Under the pieces are notes generated by a model. That model was not told the DNA's origin. It made no database searches and saw nothing but the letters and a program-made list of their open reading frames with translations. Below are positions 6,830-15,781 of a stretch of 64,000 bases of DNA, in pieces (position 1 is the first letter of the stretch; each line of letters begins with the position of its first letter). Made by a program: the position numbers and the translations under genes. The stretch is from Taibaiella lutea (GTDB lineage Bacteria > Bacteroidota > Bacteroidia > Chitinophagales > Chitinophagaceae), in contig NZ_VWSH01000001.1 in the NCBI RefSeq assembly GCF_008629695.1, positions 213,990 to 277,989 on the forward strand, written 5' to 3'.

Positions 6830-8875
6830 CTACCAAATTTTCACTCTTAAACTATCGGCGATAAACATACCATCACCTTGTTTAACATTATACACTTTAT
6901 AAAAAGCATCGACATCAGAAAAAGGCCCGTTAACTCTGTATTTCGCCGGAGAATGAACGTCGGTAAGTAATTGCTTTGCCATTGATTCTTTTCTGATATT
7001 ATACAACCAACCTAACGAATAACCCATAAAGAAACGCTGACCTGGAGTTAATCCATTTATTGATTCACCTTTCTTATATTGTTCTTTCTTTGTAAAAGCA
7101 TCCCAGCCAAGCAATATACCACCAAGATCGGCAATATTTTCACCTTGCGTGGCATTCCCGTTTATATGCATGCTATCAACAGGAATATAGCCGTTAAACT
7201 GGCGAATTATCAAAGCAGCACGGTTATTGAATTGTATTTCATCTTCTTTAGTCCACCAGTTTCTTAAGTTACCATTTTCATCGTATTGACGTCCCTGGTC
7301 ATCAAAGCCATGTGTTATTTCATGACCAATAGTTGAAGCAGCTGCATAACCATAGACCAATGCATCATCCAAATCTTCATCTCTCATACCAGGAACAGTA
7401 AAGATACCGGCAGGCAACACTATTTCGTTATTGGAAGGGTTATAATAAGCATTATAGGTTTGCGGCGTCATATCCCATTCATCTCTGTCAACAGGTTTGC
7501 CGAGTTTATTGACACTATAGTTATGCCACCATTCATTGGCTGCAATAACATTTCTGACATAAGGCTGGTCTTTAATTTCCATAGCAGAAAAATCTTTCCA
7601 TTTATCTGGATAACCTACTTTCTTTTTCATTTTCTCCAGCTTAACCAACGCCTTTTGCTTGGTAACTTCACTCATCCATGTAAGATTTTTAATTCTGTCT
7701 TTCAAAGCACCTCTGATATCTTCAACCATATCACTATATCGCTTCTTTGCTTTTTCATTGAAATATTCTTTTACAAAAAGTTGGCCCAACGCCTCTCCTA
7801 TTGCACCTTCTTCTGTATCCAAAATCCTTTTCCAACGTGGCTTTTGTGCTTTTGTACCATTCAGCAACTGATCATAGAAAGCAAAGTTTGCATTCTCGAT
7901 ATCTGCATTTAAATAAGAAGCCGTCGAATTCAATAAACACCATTTAAGATAATTTTTCCATGTATCTATGCTTTCTGTTTTTAATGCAGCATTTACAGCC
8001 TTAAAAAACTCAGGCTGGCCCACAATCACAGTATCGATGCCTTTTACATTCAACAATGGCAACCAACTGTTCCAGTCAATATCAGGTGTTATACTTTTCA
8101 GATTGCTTACAGCATATTTGTTATAGTTTTTATACGGGTCACGAAGATCTTCCAGCTTCCTGCTTGCCTTTGCCAGCGTTGTTTCCAGCTTCATGATGTC
8201 ATTGCTTATCTGTTTTGAATTCCCGGCAGAAGCAAGGCCCGCAAGCATAAACATCTTTTCAATGTGTGCAGGATACGCTTCCCTGATTTTTTTTGTCCGT
8301 TCATCATTATTAAAATAATAATCCCTGTTTGGCAAACCTAATCCACCCTGGCCTAAATTGAAAACCATCTTTTCGCTATTCATTTCATCCTGCGCAACAC
8401 CATCGTCAAACATAGCTTCAATGCCTTTCTTTTTCAAATCAGCAACTACTTTCAATACGTCTGCTTTTGTTTGTATAGCATCTATTTCATTCAATTCTGG
8501 CCTTAAAGGTTCAATACCATTTTTGTTAATCGCTACAGTATCCATGCCGCTTTTCCAGAAATTGGCAATCTTTTGCGATGTAGCATCATTCGGTTTTTTA
8601 AGCGCATCTTCATTTATGACTTTTTTTCTTTCATATAAATCTTCATCAACTAAATGTGCTATCCCCCAGCTTTTCTGATCGTCCGGAATCGGATTATTTT
8701 TCAGCCACCCTCCATTTGCATATTCAAAGAAGTCATTTGCAGGATTGACAGTCGTATCCATATTGGAGACCAGAATATCTTTCTTCCCTTCGTGACTTTG
8801 ATTCTGATTATTGGAACAAGAGGCGGCACCAATTGCTACAAGCCCCAAATACAATGATTTTTTAACGCTAAGCAT
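6830..8875 (-). CDS. M13-family zinc metallopeptidase (neprilysin/PepO-like), lipoprotein
   Basis: The 681-residue protein has the full M13 architecture. A lipoprotein signal (AASCSN, lipid Cys20) is followed by the N-terminal M13 domain that starts VNPANDFFEYANGGWLKNNPIP. The catalytic domain has the zinc site HEITHGFDDQGRQYD and downstream ENIADLGG, which supplies the third zinc ligand. NAYYNPSNNEIVLPAGI is the substrate-binding segment. It should cleave oligopeptides in the periplasm or at the cell surface. The C-terminal Trp (VKIW) is typical of the family. A -7 element lies about 45 bases upstream of the ATG. Confidence 0.95.
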   Translation of the reverse strand: MLSVKKSLYLGLVAIGAASCSNNQNQSHEGKKDILVSNMDTTVNPANDFFEYANGGWLKNNPIPDDQKSWGIAHLVDEDLYERKKVINEDALKKPNDATSQKIANFWKSGMDTVAINKNGIEPLRPELNEIDAIQTKADVLKVVADLKKKGIEAMFDDGVAQDEMNSEKMVFNLGQGGLGLPNRDYYFNNDERTKKIREAYPAHIEKMFMLAGLASAGNSKQISNDIMKLETTLAKASRKLEDLRDPYKNYNKYAVSNLKSITPDIDWNSWLPLLNVKGIDTVIVGQPEFFKAVNAALKTESIDTWKNYLKWCLLNSTASYLNADIENANFAFYDQLLNGTKAQKPRWKRILDTEEGAIGEALGQLFVKEYFNEKAKKRYSDMVEDIRGALKDRIKNLTWMSEVTKQKALVKLEKMKKKVGYPDKWKDFSAMEIKDQPYVRNVIAANEWWHNYSVNKLGKPVDRDEWDMTPQTYNAYYNPSNNEIVLPAGIFTVPGMRDEDLDDALVYGYAAASTIGHEITHGFDDQGRQYDENGNLRNWWTKEDEIQFNNRAALIIRQFNGYIPVDSMHINGNATQGENIADLGGILLGWDAFTKKEQYKKGESINGLTPGQRFFMGYSLGWLYNIRKESMAKQLLTDVHSPAKYRVNGPFSDVDAFYKVYNVKQGDGMFIADSLRVKIW

Positions 8876-8919
8876 TCAATTAAAATTTTAATTTTGAATA
8901 AGATCTGAATTTGAATTCT

Positions 8920-8927
8920 CAAAGATA
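8920..8927 (-). promoter_or_regulatory. -7 promoter element for the M13 peptidase
   Basis: On the minus strand this is TATCTTTG, a match to TAnnTTTG, and gives a predicted leader of about 40 bases. No good -33 element is present. Confidence 0.45.
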
Positions 8928-8991
8928 AATTTTAAGAAGTTAAATTTCATTTTTTAATGTTGGTCTGAAACTAATTTCAATAAGCCCATCC

Positions 8992-9693
8992 ATGTTTTTT
9001 AAAAGAACAACACTTTTTATATTATTCCTTCCTTTATTTCTGAATGCACAGGAAAACTATTCCAACCGATGGAAAGAAATAAGCAGAACAGACCGCAAAG
9101 ATAAATCTGTGGCCTATACCGATACTATGCGGATAAATAACGTAACTAAGGAGTCTTTAAAAATGCGCAGAGGTTCTTTCGAATATAGTGGTACCATAAG
9201 TAATGATCTTTTAGAAGTAGGCGAAGAACAATATCAAATTATTAAACAAGACGAAAAAGAAATAAGAATCGGCGATGAAGATTACATTCACATATTTGCA
9301 AGAGAATCCAAAGACTTGAGTGCAGCAGATGCAACGGCTGCCATTAATGAAAGAACTTTACCATTAAAGCCGGTAAGCTCAATAGATACATTTCTTTTAA
9401 AAGGTGAATGGCAAGCCTATAGCAGAAAAAGGAAAGATGGCCCCGGAAAAATAAATTATAAAGAGCTTATAAAAACCCTTTCCTTTCATCCTGATTTAAC
9501 CATGAATAATTATGGCATAGTCACAATAAATAATGGCATTTCCATGTTTCCAATCAGAGCATTGAAAGGTTCTGATATAATTATATCGGATGATAATAAT
9601 AAGGAACATCGTATTATAGTATGGAAGCTTACAAAAGATGAATTGATCGTCGAAGACGATAGCGGTATATTGTACTACATGAAACAGTTTTAA
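8992..9693 (+). CDS. Secreted protein of unknown function
   Basis: The 233-residue protein has a signal peptide (MFFKRTTLFILFLPLFLNAQ) and a mature part without membrane segments. The C-terminal half (LKGEWQAYSRKRKDGPGKINYKELIKTL, then FHPDLTMNNYGIV, then ELIVEDDSGILYYMKQF) resembles the lipocalin-like 'how well does it fit a threshold' fold that is common in small Bacteroidota secreted proteins. That resemblance is weak. It lies 27 bases upstream of the split nucleotidase pair on the same strand and may be co-transcribed. I do not recognise a function. Confidence 0.7.
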   Translation: MFFKRTTLFILFLPLFLNAQENYSNRWKEISRTDRKDKSVAYTDTMRINNVTKESLKMRRGSFEYSGTISNDLLEVGEEQYQIIKQDEKEIRIGDEDYIHIFARESKDLSAADATAAINERTLPLKPVSSIDTFLLKGEWQAYSRKRKDGPGKINYKELIKTLSFHPDLTMNNYGIVTINNGISMFPIRALKGSDIIISDDNNKEHRIIVWKLTKDELIVEDDSGILYYMKQF

Positions 9694-9720
9694 ATTCTAT
9701 TCTAAAAATAAAATACGACC

Positions 9721-10470
9721 ATGAAGGTCTTAACCGGCATAGCGAAACTTTTTACACTACTATTAATCTTTGGCAGTTGCGCCGTTACAAAAAAACAAGT
9801 AGTCTCTTATAATACCAGTTATACTATCATTGATAGTAGCATCCATCGTGACACTACATTTGAAACATTTCTGAGTCCATACAGAAAAAAGATGGATACC
9901 ATCATGAATGAAATTATTGGCTACAGCGATGTGCCTTTATCTAAAGCACAACCTGAATGTACTTTAGGCAATTTCATGACAGATGCACAATTGCAATATG
10001 CACAAAAAAGATATCCGAAGGTTGTCATATCTGTTATTAATTACGGCGGCATTCGTTTACCGTATGTTGGGCCCGGTGCTATTTCCAAAGGGAAAATTTA
10101 TGAAATAATGCCATTTGACAACATGCTCACGATAGTGGATATTCCGGGAAAGACATTGAGACAATTTTGTAATCACATGGCATCTTACGGAGGTTGGCCA
10201 ATTACAGGTCTTACTTATTCTATTAAAGGGAAAGAAGCAGAGAATATATTGGTAAACGGGCAACCTGTAAATGATCAGATAATTTACGAAACAGCATTAT
10301 CTGACTACATTGCCAATGGAGGTGACAACTGCGATTTTCTGGCTGATTGCAAAAAAGAATATCTCGATGTTTTTATCAGAGACATTTTAATAGAGCACAT
10401 AAGAGCATTACAGGCAAAAGGACAAAAGCTTCATGTAGAACTTGAAAAAAGAATTCGATATGCAGAATAG
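9721..10470 (+). CDS. 5'-nucleotidase C-terminal domain protein, lipoprotein
   Basis: The 249-residue protein has a lipoprotein signal (LLLIFGSCAVTKK, lipid Cys20). The rest is the substrate-binding C-terminal domain of UshA-type nucleotidases, seen in LGNFMTDAQLQYAQKRYP, INYGGIRLPYVGPGAISKGKIYEIMPFDN and the ligand loop SDYIANGGDNCDF. The metal-binding catalytic domain is absent here and is encoded by the next gene, which overlaps this one by 11 bases. Together the two proteins probably rebuild a periplasmic 5'-nucleotidase. The order, C-terminal domain first, is the reverse of the single-chain enzyme. Confidence 0.88.
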   Translation: MKVLTGIAKLFTLLLIFGSCAVTKKQVVSYNTSYTIIDSSIHRDTTFETFLSPYRKKMDTIMNEIIGYSDVPLSKAQPECTLGNFMTDAQLQYAQKRYPKVVISVINYGGIRLPYVGPGAISKGKIYEIMPFDNMLTIVDIPGKTLRQFCNHMASYGGWPITGLTYSIKGKEAENILVNGQPVNDQIIYETALSDYIANGGDNCDFLADCKKEYLDVFIRDILIEHIRALQAKGQKLHVELEKRIRYAE

Positions 10471-11392
10471 AAGAGATTTCATAAAACAGGCCACAATAGG
10501 TGGAGGATTACTAATGGCCGGAGGTTTTCCGTTTCAGGCACTGGCAGGAGCGACTGAAACAAGGTTAACAATTTTACATACCAATGATGTGCATAGCAGG
10601 CTCGATCCTTTTCCGATGGATGGCAGCAAATATCAGGGGCTTGGAGGAGTAGCTGCAAGAGCAAGCGCTATAGAAAAAATAAGATCGCAGGAAGAACATG
10701 TACTGCTTTTGGATGCCGGCGATATTTTTCAGGGAACACCGTATTTTAATTTATATAAGGGCGAACCTGAAATTAAAGCAATGAGCATGATGCAATACGA
10801 TGCAACTACAATGGGGAACCATGATTTCGATGCAGGCATTGAGGGCTTTGCTTTGCAGTTACCACATGCAAATTTTCCTATTCTTATTGCTAATTATGAT
10901 TTCAATAATACTCCTCTGGAGGGTAAAACCCAGCCATATAAAATTTTCAAAAAGGGAAATTTGAAAATCGGAGTGTTCGGTCTTGGGATTCAATTACACG
11001 GCCTGGTTCCTACAGAGGCTTACGGCCAGACAAAATATATGGATCCGATTGAAAAAGCAAAAGAATATAGTGAGCTATTAAAGAAGAAGAAAAATTGCGA
11101 TTTTGTTATATGCCTTTCCCATCTTGGTTTTCAATACAATGGCAATAAAGTAAGCGATTGTATAATTGCACAGGAAACCGAATATATTGACTTAATCATT
11201 GGCGGGCACACGCATACATTTTTAGATACCCCCACTATAATAAAAAATAAAAAAGGAATTGACGTAATTGTCAATCAAATGGGTTGGGCAGGTGTCAGAT
11301 TAGGCAAACTTGATTATGTATTCGACAGCAAAAAAAATGTCAAACTCTCCAATGCCCAAACTGTAATTCTAACCAAACAAACAATAGGTTGA
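10460..11392 (+). CDS. Metallophosphatase (5'-nucleotidase N-terminal domain) with Tat-type signal
   Basis: The start is set at the ATG at 10460, giving MQNRRDFIKQATIGGG. This contains a twin-arginine motif (RRDFIK) and a hydrophobic stretch ending QALAGA. A longer frame from 10442 would place six residues before the signal. The catalytic calcineurin-like domain shows all the metal motifs: LHTNDVHSR, DAGDIFQGTP, GNHDFDAG, CLSHLG and GGHTHTF. It should hydrolyse nucleotides or related phosphoesters once folded and exported. Overlap with the preceding gene suggests translational coupling and a two-chain enzyme. Confidence 0.9.
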   Translation: MQNRRDFIKQATIGGGLLMAGGFPFQALAGATETRLTILHTNDVHSRLDPFPMDGSKYQGLGGVAARASAIEKIRSQEEHVLLLDAGDIFQGTPYFNLYKGEPEIKAMSMMQYDATTMGNHDFDAGIEGFALQLPHANFPILIANYDFNNTPLEGKTQPYKIFKKGNLKIGVFGLGIQLHGLVPTEAYGQTKYMDPIEKAKEYSELLKKKKNCDFVICLSHLGFQYNGNKVSDCIIAQETEYIDLIIGGHTHTFLDTPTIIKNKKGIDVIVNQMGWAGVRLGKLDYVFDSKKNVKLSNAQTVILTKQTIG

Positions 11393-11661
11393 TAATTTTT
11401 TTTTTCAACAAAATGTTGAGAATTTCGCATTGAGGATTCAGGAATAACGAAAGAAAAATTTGGCTTGCATTTATTGAATATTATTTCATATTTTCAACCA
11501 AGTTTTACGGAGAAAAAATCATTTTAAATTTACAGATTTTGGTATGTCTTTTGATTAAAAATACAATCAGAAGCAAAAGCCGTCTTCGTTATTTTTTGAA
11601 AAAACAAAACCATTATACCGAAAAAAGCATTAAAACAACTTTACCCCCTTTAATAATTTAA

Positions 11662-13143
11662 ATGACTCCATCCCAACAAAACATTAATACATCTAATACA
11701 GACGCGGTTACAGCCTGGGAGAAATGTCTTGGTATCATCAAGGACAATGTAAATTGGCGGGCATTTCAAACATGGTTTGAGCCTATAAAGGCTGCGGCTC
11801 TTGTAAATGGCGTTTTAACGATACAAGTACCGAGTCAGTTCTTTTATGAGTGGCTTGAAGAACACTATGTAGAATTATTGGGTAAAACGATTAAAAGAGT
11901 TTTAGGACGCGAAGGCCGCTTGGAATACCGCATCCAAATGGAAGCAAACGCACAGCAACGTCAGCAACAACCTGCTACAATGCAGTTGCCCGGCAGTGCA
12001 CACCCTAAGGCTCCTAAAGATAATAATTATGTGAATCTGGACTATGTAATGGAAGATCCATTAAAGATCAAAAATCCATTCATTATTCCGGGAATGAAAC
12101 GGGTACAGATTGATCCCCAGTTAAATCCTAATTCTACCTTTGATAATTATATTGAAGGCGAATGTAACAGATTGGCAAGAACTGCCGGTGTGCATATTGC
12201 TCAAAAACCCGGTGCTACTGCATTTAATCCATTAATGATCTTTGGAGGAACAGGCTGTGGAAAAACACATTTATTGCAGGCAATAGGTAATGAAGTACGC
12301 AGGCTTCATCCTAATAAATCCGTTTTATACGTAAGTACAGAGAAATTCATCAATCAGTTTATTGATCATTCAAAAAATCAGGAAGTCAATGATTTTATTC
12401 ATTTCTATCAATTGATTGATGTGTTGTTGTTGGATGATATTCATTTGTTTGTTAGTGCAACAAAAACACAGGATGTATTCTTTGCAATCTTTAATCACTT
12501 GCATCAGAATGGCAAGCAAATTGTATTGACAAGCGATACGCCCCCTAAGGATTTGGAAGGCATGCAGGAACGTCTTTTAAGCCGTTTCAGATGGGGATTA
12601 CACGCCGAAATCCAATCACCTGATTATGACACACGCAAAGCCATTCTGGAAATGAAAATGCGCAATGAAGGATTGGAAATTCCGGAAGAAGTGGTGCAAT
12701 ATGTAGCATACAATGTTCAAAACAATGTGCGCGATTTGGAAGGAACCGTTATCTCGCTTTTTGCACAGGCAACTTTGAATAAAAAAGAGATTGACCTCGA
12801 ACTGGCAAAACGTGTGTTGAAGAATTTTGTAAAATCTTCTTTCAAGGAATTGAGTATTGAAGATATTCAAAAGATGGTATGCAATTTCTACAACGTTACT
12901 TACAATGATCTGCTGTCTAAAACACGTAAACGCGAAATAGTACAAGCTCGTCAGATCACAATGTATCTTGCAAAAAAATTCACAAGAAACTCATTAAAGT
13001 CAATAGGAGAACACTTTACAGGTAAAGATCACACAACGGTTATTCACTCTTGTCAGACTGTTGAAAACCTTATGGATACTGATTCTGCCTACAAAGAGAA
13101 GTTGCTGGAAATTCAACAAAAAGTACAGCTGGCGGCTATGTAA
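11662..13143 (+). CDS. dnaA: Chromosomal replication initiator DnaA
   Basis: The 493-residue protein has every DnaA domain. Domain I comes first (WEKCLGIIKDNVNWRAFQTWFEPI), then a Gln-rich linker (about residues 95-115). The AAA+ domain has Walker A GGTGCGKTH (about 195-203) and Walker B LLLDDIH (about 255-262). Domain IV carries the DNA-binding signature GKDHTTVIHSCQTV. It melts the origin and loads the replicative helicase. The 269-base upstream region holds a small dyad (TCAACA-aaa-TGTTGA near 11405), but I see no cluster of TTATCCACA boxes, so I do not claim an origin here. A 20-bp hairpin follows the gene. Confidence 0.97.
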   Translation: MTPSQQNINTSNTDAVTAWEKCLGIIKDNVNWRAFQTWFEPIKAAALVNGVLTIQVPSQFFYEWLEEHYVELLGKTIKRVLGREGRLEYRIQMEANAQQRQQQPATMQLPGSAHPKAPKDNNYVNLDYVMEDPLKIKNPFIIPGMKRVQIDPQLNPNSTFDNYIEGECNRLARTAGVHIAQKPGATAFNPLMIFGGTGCGKTHLLQAIGNEVRRLHPNKSVLYVSTEKFINQFIDHSKNQEVNDFIHFYQLIDVLLLDDIHLFVSATKTQDVFFAIFNHLHQNGKQIVLTSDTPPKDLEGMQERLLSRFRWGLHAEIQSPDYDTRKAILEMKMRNEGLEIPEEVVQYVAYNVQNNVRDLEGTVISLFAQATLNKKEIDLELAKRVLKNFVKSSFKELSIEDIQKMVCNFYNVTYNDLLSKTRKREIVQARQITMYLAKKFTRNSLKSIGEHFTGKDHTTVIHSCQTVENLMDTDSAYKEKLLEIQQKVQLAAM

Positions 13144-13159
13144 AGAACATTAAAGAATT

Positions 13160-13204
13160 TATACGAAGAAGGGAATTGCTTACCGCAATTCCCTTCTTCG
13201 TATA
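13160..13204. terminator. Long hairpin between convergent dnaA and PIG-L genes
   Basis: A perfect 20-bp stem (left arm 13160-13179, right arm 13185-13204) has a TTACC loop. It starts 17 bases after the dnaA stop codon and ends 21 bases before the end of the opposing gene. It lacks a long T tract but is well placed as a bidirectional terminator. Confidence 0.7.
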
Positions 13205-13225
13205 ACAGAACCTGATATTACACTG

Positions 13226-15697
13226 TTATGGTTTTCCTTTTCCAGCAGACAATAAATTCATCATAAGTCTTATTGACCCTACATTTCCTGCAGGTAATTC
13301 TCTGAAAAAAACCAATGGTGAATAGATATATTGCCCTTTTCCATAAGGAGTGTAAATAACCGCGCCATTCAAAGGTTTTTCATCACCATCATGCATAGAG
13401 AATAAGGATTTATAATTGCTTTCAAATCCGGAAGGAAAATAAATGCCCCTTTCCTGAACCCAATCTTTAAAATCACTTTCTGTTATCTCATTCGGAAAAT
13501 GCATCAGCGAAGAAGTTGTATCTGTAAAAGTTACTTTCGCCTCTTCATCGGTCACTCTGTCTCTTGAAATAATAAACGGATAAGGACCATATTGTTTGGT
13601 TTGCAGATTGCCATTAGTATTATATTGCATCAGAACCGTACCTCCTTCTTCGACATATTTCATTAAAACAGGCATCCATGCTGCACTTTGTTTATCAACA
13701 TTCAATGCGCGTACGCCTACAACAACGGCATCATACTGCGCTAATGATTGTGCATTGCTTAACGAACTTTCTGGAATTATTTCTACTTGTAACCCTGCTA
13801 ACTTCAATATATCATCTACATAATCACCTGCACCTTCTATGTAGCCAATTTTCTTAACTGCCACATTCCAGTTTTTCTTAACCAAATGCATCCAGGAAGC
13901 TGTAAAATATTGTAAGTCGGGCAGATGCGGGTATTGAATTAAATGCTGTGTTTTATCATAAACCTTACCTCTGGCTTTTACTGAAACCATGATGTAATCA
14001 TCTTTGGCAGCATCAGTAAAAGTGGTGGTGGGAATGTCCAGCGTATAAGTAGTATCCTGACCTTGAACCAGGTTACTTATTGCCTTTGAGATGATTACTT
14101 TATCTTTATATGTAACCTGAAGGATTGGGCTATCAACAGCTTTGAATACCTTAAGATGTACCCATACTTTTTTACTCTTACCCTTTTCATAAATAAAAAG
14201 ATTATGATAAGGTTCAACAGAAACGGCAGGAACAATTCTTAATTGCTGTACAACATCGCCTTTTACGGGATCTAATTTCTTGTAAGAAACCGGAACAGAT
14301 GCACCAAATTGCTGGCCATTTATTTCGAAAAAAACACGGGCATTAGGGTTAGAAACAGCTTCCGGCAAACCGTTGTATTGAGGCTCGTACTGATATGCAG
14401 AATTAGCTGCACCATATTTCATCCAATAAGGTTGTGTAAGCTGTTCCGGGTCGTTAATTGTCATTTTGAAAGAATACTGATACAAAGAATCCGAAACCAT
14501 CTGAATTGCAGGCATGCCGTTTCCGTCTGCAATTCCGCTCAAACTAAAAGATTGCAATTTTACAGGAACAGCGCTTCGTGCAATAACATTCATTTTTACA
14601 GGAATAATCGCTCCTTCAGTTTGCTCCTGCTGATCTGTAAGTGCTTCTACCATTATACCCGCACAAGAAACGATGATATCATTTAGTTCTTCAAGTTTTT
14701 TTCGTTTCCAAAAATCATCTTTTACATTACTTCCAATCTCTTTATATATTGCTGTAAGTTTTGGAATGCTTAAAGATGGATTATTAAAGTCGAAATCAGT
14801 AAGAACCTGTTGGATATGCTGCCCTATTTCAGGATGCCCTACCCTGTTCCAGGTGATGTCAATATCATCGTATAAACTGTTTGCAATCGGGCTGCCACCT
14901 AATAATTTAAAGTAATCGTTAGCAACACCTACCGTTTGCGGCGTACCTGCACCCTGGCTTTTATGAACACTTCTGCTTCTTCCCGCCATTTCACCATAAC
15001 CTTCGCCAAGCAAAGGATCGTATTGGTTTATCGGAAGCTTGAATTGGTCTTCGCTTGTAGTATTATTATCACCAAATCTGAAAGAATTAAAGAGTAATCT
15101 TTTAGGCAACCAGATTTCTTTATCATCCGGATGTTGCTTTTTGTTTGCCTCCAATTGTTGATAAACATCCCCTGCAACAATAGCGGAAACCGTATGTTGC
15201 CCATGTCCGCCTTCTCCTGTTGTCGGAAACCTGCAAATCACAACATCCGGCCTGTATTTCTCAATCATTTGCTTTACGTCAGCATCCAGATCTGTCCGGT
15301 TCCAGAATTTAAAAGTTTCTTCCGGAGACTTTGTAAAACCAAAGTCAATAACATGGGTGAACAACTGTTCAGCACCATCAATTTTTCGGGCTTCCATTAA
15401 TTCGTGGGTACGAATCAATCCTAAAACGCTGCCTTGTTCATTTCCTAAAATATTCTGGCCGCCATCGCCTCGTGTCAGGGAAAGATAGATGGTCTGCACA
15501 TGATCGTGATGCACTAAATAAGACAACAACCTTGTGTTTTCATCGTCGGGATGCGCGGCAACATACATTACAGTTCCCAACACATTTAGCTGTTGCAGCT
15601 TTTGAAAGATTTCGGAAGAAGGCATGGGCCTGTATTGCTGTGCCTGAATAGCATTACCAATAAGCGACAACAAAAAGAGTGAAAAGATTTTTCTCAT
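13226..15697 (-). CDS. Secreted PIG-L/LmbE-family deacetylase with C-terminal glutamine-amidotransferase-like region
   Basis: The 823-residue protein has a signal peptide (MRKIFSLFLLSLIGNAIQA). The N-terminal PIG-L deacetylase domain has the zinc motif AHPDDENTRLLSYLVHH (about residues 48-64), then LTRGDGGQN and GEGGHGQHT, which carries the third metal ligand. Family members de-N-acetylate sugars such as GlcNAc derivatives. The middle (about 370-620) looks like beta-sandwich modules (VPVKLQSFSLSG). The last 200 residues (GYIEGAGDYVDDILKLAG to YGKGQYIYSPLVFFREL) resemble a ThuA/GATase1-like fold. It is probably periplasmic or surface-exposed and acts on an external glycan. Confidence 0.85.
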   Translation of the reverse strand: MRKIFSLFLLSLIGNAIQAQQYRPMPSSEIFQKLQQLNVLGTVMYVAAHPDDENTRLLSYLVHHDHVQTIYLSLTRGDGGQNILGNEQGSVLGLIRTHELMEARKIDGAEQLFTHVIDFGFTKSPEETFKFWNRTDLDADVKQMIEKYRPDVVICRFPTTGEGGHGQHTVSAIVAGDVYQQLEANKKQHPDDKEIWLPKRLLFNSFRFGDNNTTSEDQFKLPINQYDPLLGEGYGEMAGRSRSVHKSQGAGTPQTVGVANDYFKLLGGSPIANSLYDDIDITWNRVGHPEIGQHIQQVLTDFDFNNPSLSIPKLTAIYKEIGSNVKDDFWKRKKLEELNDIIVSCAGIMVEALTDQQEQTEGAIIPVKMNVIARSAVPVKLQSFSLSGIADGNGMPAIQMVSDSLYQYSFKMTINDPEQLTQPYWMKYGAANSAYQYEPQYNGLPEAVSNPNARVFFEINGQQFGASVPVSYKKLDPVKGDVVQQLRIVPAVSVEPYHNLFIYEKGKSKKVWVHLKVFKAVDSPILQVTYKDKVIISKAISNLVQGQDTTYTLDIPTTTFTDAAKDDYIMVSVKARGKVYDKTQHLIQYPHLPDLQYFTASWMHLVKKNWNVAVKKIGYIEGAGDYVDDILKLAGLQVEIIPESSLSNAQSLAQYDAVVVGVRALNVDKQSAAWMPVLMKYVEEGGTVLMQYNTNGNLQTKQYGPYPFIISRDRVTDEEAKVTFTDTTSSLMHFPNEITESDFKDWVQERGIYFPSGFESNYKSLFSMHDGDEKPLNGAVIYTPYGKGQYIYSPLVFFRELPAGNVGSIRLMMNLLSAGKGKP

Positions 15698-15781
15698 TAA
15701 TGGTATAAATTTAAGAACCCCAAAGCAAAGCTAAGGGGTTCAAAGGTCTTAAACAAAGATGCTTGTAAGCATTGATTTTTC

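Noticed and set aside
11393-11661. Possible replication origin upstream of dnaA
   Set aside because: Only one small dyad and AT-rich sequence are visible, and no cluster of TTATCCACA-type boxes is present, so there is no support for an origin call.
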